Positions 9,079 through 17,874 of a DNA stretch of 64,000 nt are shown here, piece by piece. Below the pieces are notes generated by a model. It was not told where the DNA came from, made no database searches, and worked only from the letters and a program-made list of their open reading frames with translations. This DNA comes from Enteractinococcus helveticum (GTDB taxonomy: Bacteria > Actinomycetota > Actinomycetes > Actinomycetales > Micrococcaceae). Both the position numbers and the translations under genes were made by a program. The stretch's first letter is position 1, and each line of letters starts with the position of its first letter. The stretch spans positions 1-64,000 of the forward strand of contig NZ_DYXC01000072.1 in assembly GCF_020742345.1 (NCBI RefSeq). The letters are read 5' to 3'.

Positions 9079-10113
9079 TTAAGCGGCGGGACGCCAGCCC
9101 AATAATGGCCCGAGACGCTGAGCGATGTCGGTCAAAATCTGGACGTAATCCTCATGGTCGAAACTAAAGGGCAGCGCGAAAGCCACTTCGGTGACCTCTT
9201 GGAATCCCGCGTGTGCATGCAGCTGATCGGCAATGGCTTCGCTGGTACCGATGAGGTCTTTGGCAAACAGCATGTTGCGCGGGCCCTGCGGTTTTTTGGT
9301 GCGCGGTGTGCGCTCATTTACGTAGGCGTGGTATTTCGCTTTTTGTGCCGTGGTGGCGGAATCTGTGGGGATAACCACGAGACCCTGAGAGACACGAGCC
9401 GGGGATTCCGGGGCGTGCTCAGCCGCAGCTTGCCGAAACGCTTGGATCTGCCTGGCCTGGGATTGGGCGAAATCTGGTGTTTCGTCATCATGTGGGAAGA
9501 CCACGCTACTGGTGAGCAGATTCATGCCGTGTTCACCAGCCCAGACTGCCGAGTCCATGCTGCCAGCTCCATACCAGAGACGATCCCGTAGGCCAGGGGA
9601 GTGCGGTTCCACGCGGTTGGAAAACTCTTCTACCACGCCTCGCTTCCCGGAGAATTCACGCACCGGCTCGCCAGCGACCAGCCGGTTGAATAATTCCACG
9701 CGAGCTTTACTGAAGTCCTCCACCTGAGCCGTGTTCGGGTACAACACATGTTGGACTGTTTCAAAGTCCATCGGAGTGCCGACGCTGATCCCCGGGTTAA
9801 TGCGGCCACGAGACAAGATGTCTACGGTTGCGAGATCTTCAGCCAGCCGCAGCGGATTCTCCCATCCCATTGGGGTCACCGCCGTGCCAAGCTCGATACG
9901 ACTGGTGCGCTGCGAGGCAGCTGCCATGACCGCGATGGGCGAAGAAATGCCAAACTGCAGGTGACGGTGACGTAGCCAGGCGCTATCAAAACCCAGCCGT
10001 TCACCGAGTTCAATAATTTCCAGTGTCGATTCATGTCCTTCGGCTGGATTCTGTGGATCAAATAATCCGATCGTCAGAAATCCCAGGCGTTGTAGTTGAT
10101 GTTCAGCAGACAT
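9079..10113 (-). CDS. LLM class flavin-dependent oxidoreductase
   Basis: A 344-residue luciferase-like monooxygenase. Seen directly: the N-terminal strand LGFLTIGLFD, the SAWLRHRHLQFG loop, a TSRIELGTAVTPMGWENP segment typical of the barrel, and LSRGRINPGISVG, where the flavin phosphate normally binds. Members use reduced FMN or F420 to oxidise aldehydes, sulfonates, nitriles or other small molecules, and the substrate cannot be told here. AAAGG lies about 6 bases before the ATG. It is divergent from the Ldh-family gene across a 500-base gap. Confidence 0.88.
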   Translation of the reverse strand: MSAEHQLQRLGFLTIGLFDPQNPAEGHESTLEIIELGERLGFDSAWLRHRHLQFGISSPIAVMAAASQRTSRIELGTAVTPMGWENPLRLAEDLATVDILSRGRINPGISVGTPMDFETVQHVLYPNTAQVEDFSKARVELFNRLVAGEPVREFSGKRGVVEEFSNRVEPHSPGLRDRLWYGAGSMDSAVWAGEHGMNLLTSSVVFPHDDETPDFAQSQARQIQAFRQAAAEHAPESPARVSQGLVVIPTDSATTAQKAKYHAYVNERTPRTKKPQGPRNMLFAKDLIGTSEAIADQLHAHAGFQEVTEVAFALPFSFDHEDYVQILTDIAQRLGPLLGWRPAA

Positions 10114-10615
10114 GAGGCACCTTTAGAAGAAACTTGGAACAATCGATGATTGTGAGTTTAGTGACACTACGTTTGCCCGGCACACTGGTCGGTCATATAA
10201 GGACACGAAGATCTCTTATGACTGTCGGTCGAAAGTAGCCGCACCGGTGCCAGAGTTAACTATCACCGTAACGGATCACTCAACAATCTCTGCTGCCACC
10301 CTACGGCTCGCCGCTGGAACGGGCGGGCGCCGTGGTGGTTGGAATAGATATGTCTTTGTCGAGCATCGTTGTACAAGAAGTTTGCCAAGTGGCCTAGTCC
10401 ATCTGTTGTTCACACCGCGCGATGGCATGAACCAAGAATTTCCGAGGCTCAAAGTTCATTTGAGTTCACGAGTTCACTGTGGTCTAGGGCGGTCCCAGCG
10501 ACGTCGTCGTTGGTATGTGCTGAGGTGAGAGACGATTCCAGCAGCAGGACGCTAATCTGAGAGATATAGCGTGGTGAAATTGAGCGAGCCCAACCTTTGG
10601 ACGTCGGGAGGATAC
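10114..10615. other. Gene-poor divergent intergenic region
   Basis: About 500 bases between the divergent LLM oxidoreductase and the Ldh-family gene. The only sizeable open frame (10247-10528, plus strand) encodes a low-quality 93-residue peptide with no recognisable motif and no ribosome binding site. A short plus-strand stretch around 10330-10390 reads VVVGIDMSLSSIVVQEV in one frame and then runs into stops, so decayed coding sequence is possible but unproven. It presumably holds the promoters of both flanking genes. No repeat or RNA gene was seen. Confidence 0.4.
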
Positions 10616-11608
10616 ATGCAACAGGTCAAAGCTGATGAGATCTGGGATCTGGTTTGTCGAACCACTCGACGGGCCGGTTTTACTGAGGCCGTGTGCCAGG
10701 CGCTTGCTGACGCAACGACCGAGGCCGAACTGCATGGTAAATCCTCGGTAGGGCTCGAGCACTTATTTTACTATTTTCAGGCGGTTACGAATCGGTTGAT
10801 TACCCCTACACCTCGAGTGAAACTGACCTCGGTCACCGATTCGATGCTCGTGGTTGATGCGGATCATGGGCCGATGCAGTATGCCTACCGCCAGGCTGAG
10901 GACTCCCTGGTGGCCGATGTGAAAGCTCATGGACTGGTGATGCTCATGATGAAGAACGCATTTGCCGGCGGCGAGCTGGGATATTATGCTCGTCGGCTGG
11001 CCAGACACGGTCTGGTGTCGTTGGCATTTGCGAATAGTCCCGCGGTGATGAGCGTGGGTGGCAGCTATGACCGGCTGTTGGGTACCAATCCGTTGAGCTA
11101 CGGGGTACCGATGGCCGATAGTCGGGCGCTGATTATTGATCAGGCGTCGTCGTCAACAGCGCGCGTGAATTTTCAAAAATATGCCATACGGCGTGAGCCG
11201 ATCCCAGATAGTTGGGCGCTGGACCGCCACGGTCAGCCCACTACCGATGCCGGGGCCGCGCTGGAAGGCACCCTGCTACCATTTGGTGGCTATAAAGGTG
11301 GCAACATTGCCCTGCTCGTAGAGTTCATGGCGATGCTGGGTGGTGGAGATTCTTCGTATGAGGCTGCCCCGTATTATGCCGGAGAGCGGCGTCAGGGGAT
11401 CGGGGCCACGATCATCGCTGTCGATACGGAGAAGCTGCCTGGCTATCGCCAACGTATTGATTCGCTGATTCACCAGTTTCGATATGATCACGGCAGTAAA
11501 ATCCGGGTGACCGAGCTTGAGCCGAGTGATCGCATGGTGGAGGTGCGACAGAGTCTATGGTCGCAGCTGCAGCACTATGCTGAAAAAGGTGAAGTCAAAG
11601 AAATCTAG
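10616..11608 (+). CDS. Ldh-family (malate/L-lactate-type) oxidoreductase, atypical active site
   Basis: A 330-residue protein of the Ldh (malate/lactate/sulfolactate dehydrogenase, YlbC-like) family. The fold markers are clear: LGTNPLSYGVP, the D-rich strand before SSTARVNF, PDSWALDRHGQPTTD and LLPFGGYKGGNIALLVE. However, two normally conserved histidine motifs are altered. The usual G-x-x-SHG is GKSSVG here, and the usual NSNHFG is KNAFAGG. The true start is taken as the ATG at 10616, preceded by GGGAGG at 4-9 bases; an ORF start at 10571 would add 15 residues. Its TAG overlaps the stop of the convergent MetE-fusion gene by 4 bases. It may have a changed reaction. Confidence 0.85.
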   Translation: MQQVKADEIWDLVCRTTRRAGFTEAVCQALADATTEAELHGKSSVGLEHLFYYFQAVTNRLITPTPRVKLTSVTDSMLVVDADHGPMQYAYRQAEDSLVADVKAHGLVMLMMKNAFAGGELGYYARRLARHGLVSLAFANSPAVMSVGGSYDRLLGTNPLSYGVPMADSRALIIDQASSSTARVNFQKYAIRREPIPDSWALDRHGQPTTDAGAALEGTLLPFGGYKGGNIALLVEFMAMLGGGDSSYEAAPYYAGERRQGIGATIIAVDTEKLPGYRQRIDSLIHQFRYDHGSKIRVTELEPSDRMVEVRQSLWSQLQHYAEKGEVKEI

Positions 11609-13203
11609 TGGCCGTATTTGGCCCGCAGGTGATCGCGGGCCTGAGCCATCAGACTCAGGTCTCGTTCGGCGGCACGAGCCGACTGGATAGGGTTATCCGC
11701 AAATGTTGCAAAACCACAATCGGTATTGAGTAGGACTCGCTCGGAACCGAAAAGTTCGATTGCCCGCTCAGCACGCGCAATGACGTCATCGACCGTATCG
11801 TCAGCAGAATCTTTTTGATTGAGGACCCCCACACCTACGCGCTGATCATCGCGGATACCGGCAAGCGCTTCGAGCTCACCGGCACGTGGCGTACATAGTT
11901 CCAGCACAAGGGTACCCACATTCAATGACCGAAACAGCGGCACTAATGGTTCATAACCACCTGTTAATGCGGACGTCTCATCGGTGGTCCAGTTGCCGCG
12001 GCACACATGCAGGGCTAATCGGTCGGTGGGGAAGCCTTCGGTGACTTGTCCCAGCAGTTTCTGGGCAAAAGCGAGCTCTTCGTCTTGCGCGCCGCGTTCG
12101 CCGAGGGCCCCACACATAAAGGTGCGGCCGCCCTGGCCCTGTTTGCCATAGAGCACCTCGGTGAGTACTGGTTCATCGAGCTGGATCAAGGCAGTGCCTT
12201 CGGCCAGCAGATAGGCGATTTCTTCGCGAAGGATGCGCACGATGTCGGTGGCAAGTTGCTCGCGGTTATCATAGGCCCGGTCAGAAACGCATTCCATCCA
12301 CATGGTCCGAGTCAACAGATAGGGGCCAGGCAGACTTACCTTGACAGGTTTTGTGGCAATCGAGTGGGCATAGCGGACCTCGTGGACGGTCAATGGGTTC
12401 TTTCGTCCTAGCGGTCCGAAGACTGCGGGGTGGCGAACTTCCCCGGCAGGAACATCAAGTGCTTGGAGTTCCTTGTTGAACTGTTCGGGGTCGTCCACGT
12501 ACGGCAGCAGATCCGTGACCGGAATGAGTTGGCAGTTTTGCAGGATGCCACCGACAAAGGAAGAGTAGTTGTCGCGGCGCTGTTCACCATCGGTCACTAC
12601 ATCGATGCCGGCACGTTCTTGGGCTGCAATAGCCAGCTGCACCGCATCATCGGCGTCGGCTTGGAATGCTGTATCATCCAGCCGGTCTTCCAGATGCTGA
12701 TGGAGTGCATCTAGCATCCAGCGTGGCCGCGGCCAGGAGCCCAAACTCATCACTGACAGTGGCTCGATGGTTGGCGCATCAGCGGGCTCGGGCAGACTGG
12801 CTGGGATATGTGGCGCAACGACCTCTTGGGTGATCGCCATCTGTGGTTTTTTACGCTTGTTCTTCAGTTTTACTTGCTGCAACGGTGCTTCTGATCCGGA
12901 GGTAGTTGCAGGTTCATTGGGTAGGATGGTGTCTTCCGGCGGTGTGAAAGGTCCCTTGCTGACCAAGAATCGCCACACACCGGGTTCGGCGTGCATATTG
13001 ATCAGCTCGTTTTTGGTGAGCCTGCACCAGGAGGGCAGGTCAATTTTTACCGTGGAATCGTATGAAACGATTTCCAACAGTTCGCCTGGTTCAAGCGGAT
13101 CAATGTGTTTACGAATCAACAACAGTAGGCCATTGCCACAATCGAGATCCCCGCCGTTGAAGCTGGTTTTCGGTGGGTAGGGGTGGACAGTGGCACCAGA
13201 CAT
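11605..13203 (-). CDS. TusA-like domain fused to core-MetE methyltransferase domain
   Basis: A 532-residue two-domain protein. Residues 1-85 align with the neighbouring TusA-like protein: Cys22 in GDLDCGNG takes the place of the TusA sulfur-carrying Cys, and DLPSWCRLTKN (C60) matches its second half. A basic, Pro-rich linker (about 86-148) leads to a C-terminal MetE-like barrel (150-532) with GSWPRP, TDGEQRR, PGPYLLTRT and LDEP motifs and zinc ligands H399, C401, E435 and C496. It lacks the N-terminal MetE domain that binds polyglutamyl folate. GAAAGG precedes the ATG at 13203. Met122 in the linker could be a relic start of a once separate MetE gene. Last gene of a three-gene operon. Reaction unknown; S-methylation of a relayed sulfur is one hypothesis. 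Confidence 0.82.
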   Translation of the reverse strand: MSGATVHPYPPKTSFNGGDLDCGNGLLLLIRKHIDPLEPGELLEIVSYDSTVKIDLPSWCRLTKNELINMHAEPGVWRFLVSKGPFTPPEDTILPNEPATTSGSEAPLQQVKLKNKRKKPQMAITQEVVAPHIPASLPEPADAPTIEPLSVMSLGSWPRPRWMLDALHQHLEDRLDDTAFQADADDAVQLAIAAQERAGIDVVTDGEQRRDNYSSFVGGILQNCQLIPVTDLLPYVDDPEQFNKELQALDVPAGEVRHPAVFGPLGRKNPLTVHEVRYAHSIATKPVKVSLPGPYLLTRTMWMECVSDRAYDNREQLATDIVRILREEIAYLLAEGTALIQLDEPVLTEVLYGKQGQGGRTFMCGALGERGAQDEELAFAQKLLGQVTEGFPTDRLALHVCRGNWTTDETSALTGGYEPLVPLFRSLNVGTLVLELCTPRAGELEALAGIRDDQRVGVGVLNQKDSADDTVDDVIARAERAIELFGSERVLLNTDCGFATFADNPIQSARAAERDLSLMAQARDHLRAKYGH

Positions 13204-13230
13204 AACAGGACCTTTCACACAACAAGAGTT

Positions 13231-13599
13231 CTAGTACGTGACGCTTGGGGTACCGTCGGCCAGGAATTCCACGAGTTTTGCCCCGCCAACAATGGTTGCA
13301 CCGTCTATGAGGTTTTCTGGATCAATGTCGCGTTTTTTGACACACGGTGCACAGACATAGACTTGGCCACCGGCCTCAACGAAGTTGTCGATCAGCTCGG
13401 CCAACGGAGCAAAACCGTCTTCATGGATGTCGTCAGCATAACCCTTCTCGGCTAGACGTACCCCTTCAGTGGACAAAAAGACCATGGTGTCTTGGTCAGA
13501 TCCTACGGCAGCGTTGGCGACAACAAAACCAACGGTTGCTTTATCAGAATCATTTTTGGCATTGGTGATGGACACACAGAATTTTCCGGTACCGGACAT
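13231..13599 (-). CDS. DsrE-like sulfur relay family protein
   Basis: A 122-residue single-domain protein of the DsrE/TusD/YchN fold. The first strand KFCVSITNAKND, the helix DKATVGFVVANAA and the family loop VYVCAPCVKKRDI (C83, C86) are visible. The latter corresponds to the conserved Cys region of DsrE-like proteins that accept persulfide sulfur. It sits 1 base after the TusA-like gene and 27 bases before the TusA::MetE fusion, all on the minus strand, so they are almost surely co-transcribed. The family suggests sulfur transfer with a TusA partner; the actual acceptor is unknown. Confidence 0.88.
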   Translation of the reverse strand: MSGTGKFCVSITNAKNDSDKATVGFVVANAAVGSDQDTMVFLSTEGVRLAEKGYADDIHEDGFAPLAELIDNFVEAGGQVYVCAPCVKKRDIDPENLIDGATIVGGAKLVEFLADGTPSVTY

Positions 13600-13600
13600 A

Positions 13601-13837
13601 TTAGGACTGCTCCTTGGCTTGTATATAGTACGTTGGATGCTCTTGATAGATCAGCGGGTTGCGGGTGAGGCGACACCAAGCAGGGATGTCTTCCGGGGCA
13701 CCGGGATCGGTTGCGGTCAGTTGCAGAATATCTCCGGCTCCCAGCTCGTCACGAAGCTTAAGCTTGAGTTTGACGATCAGTTCGCCACAGCCCATATCCC
13801 CGGCATTCCAGGTCGTATCCGGTTGGGGTCGATCCAC
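13601..13837 (-). CDS. TusA-like sulfur carrier family protein
   Basis: A 78-residue protein with the TusA fold. WNAGDMGCGELIVKLK aligns with the first strand and helix of TusA; Cys17 sits where the TusA sulfur-carrying Cys is, but the usual CPxP motif is CGEL here. A conserved DIPAWCRLTRN (C55) follows, matching the DIPGFC region of E. coli TusA. It is the first gene of the operon with DsrE-like and TusA::MetE genes, and it is clearly a paralogue of the N-terminal domain of the latter. It probably carries sulfur as a persulfide, but loss of the CPxP prolines leaves the activity uncertain. Confidence 0.82.
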   Translation of the reverse strand: MDRPQPDTTWNAGDMGCGELIVKLKLKLRDELGAGDILQLTATDPGAPEDIPAWCRLTRNPLIYQEHPTYYIQAKEQS

Positions 13838-14020
13838 TGATAGCGCTCCTCACTAGTGGGCGATAAATCTATCGACATCACCGATATTTTAGGTTCGAAA
13901 CCCGAGCGCCTCAATACTTTATGTCCTGTCGAAGGCTGCTGTCGGAACGTGGTCAAGCATTGAATGACGTCGGTAGCTACCGTACTGTGAAGCCCACCGC
14001 AGCCACCGAAAGGAAATATC

Positions 14021-14803
14021 ATGTACCGGGTCAACGAATATGGTCAACCCGTGGGGCCTGTGCTGCCGGATTGGGTGCCGCCCGCTGCCCCTGATGCCGA
14101 CAGGATATCTGGACGCTATTGTCTTTTGGAACGACTCGATCCCCAGCGGCACGCAGCAGCACTCTTTGCAGTCTACACTCAAGCTCCAGATGACCGTGAC
14201 TGGACGTATATGTCGGCCGGACCATTTGCGGCCGAAGACGACTATGCCAACTGGGCAACCGCCGTTGCCAACCGAGATAGCGAACGTCACTATGCCATCA
14301 TTGATCGGGCTACGATGCGTCCGCTTGGGACGATGGCGTTGATGCGGATGATGCCGGAACACGGTTGTCTTGAAGTCGGCAGCGTGATGCTGTCTCCGGC
14401 AGTTCAGCGCACCTGAATCGCCACCGAAGCTCACTATGTGTTGATGCAATATGTTTTCGAGTTGGGCTACCGGCGATATGAATGGAAATGCGACAGTCTC
14501 AATCAAGCCTCTATCCGGGCTGCCCGTAGATTGGGATTTACCTACGAAGGAACCTTTCGTCAGGCGATGGTCTATAAACACCGTAGCCGCGACACCGCCT
14601 GGTTCGCCATAATCGACCAGGACTGGCCAGCGATTCCGCAAGCCATTATTCGTCCGTTTGCTGAAGAAAAACTGGTCGATTTTTCTCATCAAGACCACGC
14701 TGTTTACAAGACAGTCTTGTGCCGAGATCCCGGTACACTACTGGCCCCTCGAAAAGCTCGAGGGGCCAGCAAATACAGCAGGGCGTCTACTGATCAGCCT
14801 TGA
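14021..14803 (+). pseudogene. GNAT N-acetyltransferase gene interrupted by one in-frame TGA
   Basis: Two open stretches lie in the same frame: 14021-14416 (131 codons) and the continuation after the TGA at 14414-14416. Together they form one RimJ-like GNAT protein: an N-terminal LVDP-type region with DWTYM, then GTMALMRM, the acetyl-CoA side SVMLSPAVQRT, the stop, then [36 protein letters not shown] and RDTAWFAI. No frameshift is needed. The TGA sits where family members usually have Arg, so a CGA-to-TGA change explains it. The last 30 or so codons run into the terminator and may not have been coding. Readthrough is possible but I see no reason to expect it. Confidence 0.8.
14741..14769. terminator. 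Strong hairpin between convergent GNAT relic and choline oxidase
   Basis: A perfect 12-bp GC-rich stem (14741-14752 with 14758-14769) around a 5-base loop. There is no T-run, but it is placed 18 bases past the choline oxidase stop and near the end of the broken GNAT gene, as expected for a shared terminator. Confidence 0.7.
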
Positions 14804-16355
14804 TCAGTTCAGCGGCGCGTTCTCCCATCAACATCACGGTGATGTTCGGGTTCACAGCGGTCAGTTGTGGCATTGCAGAAGCGTCCACAACGCGCAGGTT
14901 TTTGGTCCCTTTAACACGAAGCTGTGGGTCCAGTGGCGACATGTCGTCTTCGACCGGGCCCATGCGGCACGAACCGGCTGGGTGGTAAACCGTATTGTGG
15001 GTTTTCTTGATGTATTCGGCGATGTCTTCATCGGACTGCACATCTTCACCGGGGAATAGCTCACGACCAGCAAATTCGGCCATGGCAGGCTGGGCAACAA
15101 TCTTGCGTGCCAGCTTGATACCGTCAACAGCCACACGCATGTCGTGGCCTTCAGGATCAGTGAAATACCGTGGATCGACTTTCGGCTTATCCGCGTAGTC
15201 ACGCGAGCGCAGGCGCACGGTACCACGTGATTTTGCGTGGGTGACGTTTGGCGTCAGCGCAAAGGACTCATCTTCGTGAGGATATCCGTGACGACGGGTG
15301 TGCATCGAAAATGGAACCGAACCGTAGTGCATCATCAGATCCGGCAGATCAAGACCCTCTTGAGTCGGCGAGAAGATGCCGATTTCCCACCACTGGGTGG
15401 CTTCACGAGTCATCGGCACATTCGAAGCCCAGGAGATCACAGCTTCTGGGTGGTCTTGTAGGTTGGATCCCACACCCGGGGAGTCCACACGTACCTCAAC
15501 CCCCACTTCTTTGAGATGATCGGCCGGACCAATACCCGATAGCATCAGCAGTTTCGGCGTATCAATCGCACCGGCAGACACGATGACCTCGCGAGTGGCT
15601 GTCAAAGTTTCAGTACGGCTAAACGCGTTGGCCAAATATTCGACACCAATGGCACGATGATTATCGTCGAACAGAATCTTGGTGACCCAGTGATCGGTCA
15701 GAATCGACAAATTCTCACGATCCATGATCGGGTGCAGATACGACACCGATGACGACGCACGAGTGCCGTCTTTCTTCGAGTTAATCTGGAAGAACCCGGC
15801 ACCATTGACCACGGTGGAGCCATCATTGAACTGTACTTTTGGAATGCCCTGCTGCTCGCAGGCATCCAGAAGGGCCACACCGACGGGGTCGTTTGGCGGC
15901 ACGTTCATCAGCTCGACCGGACCATCGGTGCCGTTATGCGCACCGGTGTTGTCATTGGTTTCTAAGCGCTTGAGCAGCGGCAGCATCGTTTCGGCATTCC
16001 AGCCCTCAGCACCCATCTCTTCCCACAGATCCATATCTTCTGCTGGCGGGTGGAATGCAATGCACGAGTTATGCGAGGAACACCCTCCGAGCACTTTGGC
16101 CCGGGCATGGCGCATGAACGAGTTGCCATGTTCTTGTTCTTCGATCGGGTAGTCCCAATCCATGCCGGATTCCAGCAGCTCAGGCCACCGGTTGAGCTGC
16201 AACACCTCGTCTTTATCAATATCGGTCGGGCCGGCTTCTAACAGCGCTACCGTTACGTTAGGGTCCTCACTCAACCGAGCTGCGACCACCGCTCCAGCTG
16301 AGCCGCCACCAATGACCAGATAGTCGTAATTCGTTGTTGTCACGTTCTGCTCCAT
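14787..16355 (-). CDS. codA: Choline oxidase/choline dehydrogenase (GMC flavoprotein)
   Basis: A 522-residue GMC oxidoreductase that oxidises choline to betaine aldehyde and on to glycine betaine. The FAD loop [15 protein letters not shown] is at 16-30. [12 protein letters not shown] (90-101) contains the His (H95) that carries covalent FAD in Arthrobacter choline oxidase. Other choline oxidase landmarks are also present: TQWWEIGIF (Glu for the choline ammonium), MMHYGSVPF (His), NTVYHPAGS (His) and VNPNITVM (Asn). This fits the oxygen-using choline oxidase (CodA) better than the BetA dehydrogenase, though annotators often label it betA. It lies 12 bases downstream of betB in an operon with the BCCT transporter. 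Confidence 0.9.
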   Translation of the reverse strand: MEQNVTTTNYDYLVIGGGSAGAVVAARLSEDPNVTVALLEAGPTDIDKDEVLQLNRWPELLESGMDWDYPIEEQEHGNSFMRHARAKVLGGCSSHNSCIAFHPPAEDMDLWEEMGAEGWNAETMLPLLKRLETNDNTGAHNGTDGPVELMNVPPNDPVGVALLDACEQQGIPKVQFNDGSTVVNGAGFFQINSKKDGTRASSSVSYLHPIMDRENLSILTDHWVTKILFDDNHRAIGVEYLANAFSRTETLTATREVIVSAGAIDTPKLLMLSGIGPADHLKEVGVEVRVDSPGVGSNLQDHPEAVISWASNVPMTREATQWWEIGIFSPTQEGLDLPDLMMHYGSVPFSMHTRRHGYPHEDESFALTPNVTHAKSRGTVRLRSRDYADKPKVDPRYFTDPEGHDMRVAVDGIKLARKIVAQPAMAEFAGRELFPGEDVQSDEDIAEYIKKTHNTVYHPAGSCRMGPVEDDMSPLDPQLRVKGTKNLRVVDASAMPQLTAVNPNITVMLMGERAAELIKADQ

Positions 16356-16367
16356 TCGTGCATCAGA

Positions 16368-17861
16368 TTAATTGGCGTCTTTTTGTGGGAACCAACCGGA
16401 CACTGCCGGTTCAGTGTTTTCATAAATGTGCTTGGCGACCGTGTACTCTTCCAATCCGGTAACGCCCAGTTCACGGCCGATACCGGACTGCTTGAAACCG
16501 CCCCATTCAGCCTGCGGCAGGTATGGGTGGTAATCATTGACCCAGATGGTGCCGTGGCGCAGTTTGCGTGAGACTCGGTTGGTTACCCCGGAATCGGACG
16601 ACCACACCGCACCGGCCAGACCATAGTCTGTGTCGTTAGCAATCTGGATGGCTTCTTCTTCCGTGCTAAAGGTTTCCACGGTGATCACCGGTCCAAAACC
16701 TTCTTCGATGACGGCGGGGTTCGTTGCGGTGCACTGATCTAAGACGGTTGGCGAATAGAAATAGCCATCCCGGTGTTCTTCGCCGCCCCAATTGCCACCC
16801 ACACGCAGCCGAGCGCCGGCCTCGATACCCCGGTTGACGTAGTCGGTGACCTTGTCACGGTGTTCTGCCGAGATCAACGGCCCGGTCTGAGCCTGCTCGT
16901 CGAATGGTCCACCCATCACGATGTTTTCCGCACGACGAACCAGCTCGTCAACGAATTTTTCGGCGATCGAGTCTTGGACGATCAACCGGGTTCCCGCCGA
17001 GCACACCAGTCCGGAGTCGAGGAAGCCGGCATTGAGCGCATTATCAACGGCTGCTTCAAAATCTGCATCCGCAAAGATGATGTTAGGGTTCTTGCCACCC
17101 AGTTCCAGCGCGACATCTTTAACCGTCTCGGCGGCAGAGCGTGCGATGGTGCGCCCGGTGACTAACCCGCCGGTAAATGACACAAGATCGACTTCTTTAT
17201 GGCTGGATAGTGGAGCACCCACCACACCACCGTCCCCCAATACAACGTTGGCTACGCCAGCTGGCAGGCCAAGATCGTCGAGCACCTCAACCATCAACAG
17301 CGCGGTGTGCGGGGTCAGTTCGGCCGGCTTGAGTACAAAAGAGTTGCCTGCTGCCAAGGCTGGAGCGATTTTCCAGGAGGCCTGCAACAGTGGGAAATTC
17401 CACGGAGTAATCATGCCCACCACACCGACGGGTTCATACACGACCCGTGAAATAACTGCCGGATCTCCGGCATCCACGAGACGACCCGGGTAGTGATCAG
17501 CGATTTTCCCGAAGTGACGGAAGGCCGAAATGATGTCGTCCATATCGCCTTCGGCTTCGACCAGGCGCTTGCCGGTGTCCAGTGCTTCGGCACGAGCGAA
17601 TTCATCCTTGCGCGCTTTCAACTTATCAGCGACCTGAAGCAGGAAGTCACCGCGTTCCACGGCTGGGCGACGAGCCCACACACCGGATTCAAAAGACCTA
17701 CGCGCTGCCAAAATAGCACGTTCGGTATCTTCTGCGGTGGCTTCAGATACGATACCGACTTCGCTGCCATCTGCAGGACAGTAAATTGTGCGGCTGCCGC
17801 CGTTGGAAGCTGGGACCCACTGGCCATCGATGAAAAGAGTTTGAACTGTCTTAGCGGTCAT
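16368..17861 (-). CDS. betB: Betaine aldehyde dehydrogenase (ALDH family)
   Basis: A 497-residue NAD(P)-dependent aldehyde dehydrogenase. The substrate-binding stretch ITPWNFPLLQ, the catalytic Glu motif LELGGKNP, and the catalytic Cys in GLVCSAGTR are all intact. The C-terminal EYTVAKHIYEN is typical of betaine aldehyde dehydrogenases. I take the ATG at 17861, with AAGGAGA 8-9 bases upstream; the longer frame to 18014 would run through the upstream transporter gene. It sits 13 bases after the BCCT gene and 12 before the choline oxidase, so it should finish the conversion of choline to glycine betaine. Confidence 0.92.
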   Translation of the reverse strand: MTAKTVQTLFIDGQWVPASNGGSRTIYCPADGSEVGIVSEATAEDTERAILAARRSFESGVWARRPAVERGDFLLQVADKLKARKDEFARAEALDTGKRLVEAEGDMDDIISAFRHFGKIADHYPGRLVDAGDPAVISRVVYEPVGVVGMITPWNFPLLQASWKIAPALAAGNSFVLKPAELTPHTALLMVEVLDDLGLPAGVANVVLGDGGVVGAPLSSHKEVDLVSFTGGLVTGRTIARSAAETVKDVALELGGKNPNIIFADADFEAAVDNALNAGFLDSGLVCSAGTRLIVQDSIAEKFVDELVRRAENIVMGGPFDEQAQTGPLISAEHRDKVTDYVNRGIEAGARLRVGGNWGGEEHRDGYFYSPTVLDQCTATNPAVIEEGFGPVITVETFSTEEEAIQIANDTDYGLAGAVWSSDSGVTNRVSRKLRHGTIWVNDYHPYLPQAEWGGFKQSGIGRELGVTGLEEYTVAKHIYENTEPAVSGWFPQKDAN

Positions 17862-17874
17862 TTGGGGCTTCTCC

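Noticed and set aside
10247..10528. A 93-residue plus-strand open frame in the divergent intergenic region.
   Set aside because: No recognisable motif, poor composition (runs of Arg) and no ribosome binding site. It probably arises by chance.
11605..13203. Splitting the fusion into a separate TusA-like gene and a MetE gene starting at Met122.
   Set aside because: There is no stop codon or ribosome binding site between them, and the linker reads through in one frame. Kept as one gene, with the caveat stated.
14414..14416. The TGA in the GNAT gene as a selenocysteine or recoded codon.
   Set aside because: GNAT enzymes have no selenocysteine members known to me, the usual residue here is Arg, and no SECIS-like hairpin was noticed just after the TGA.
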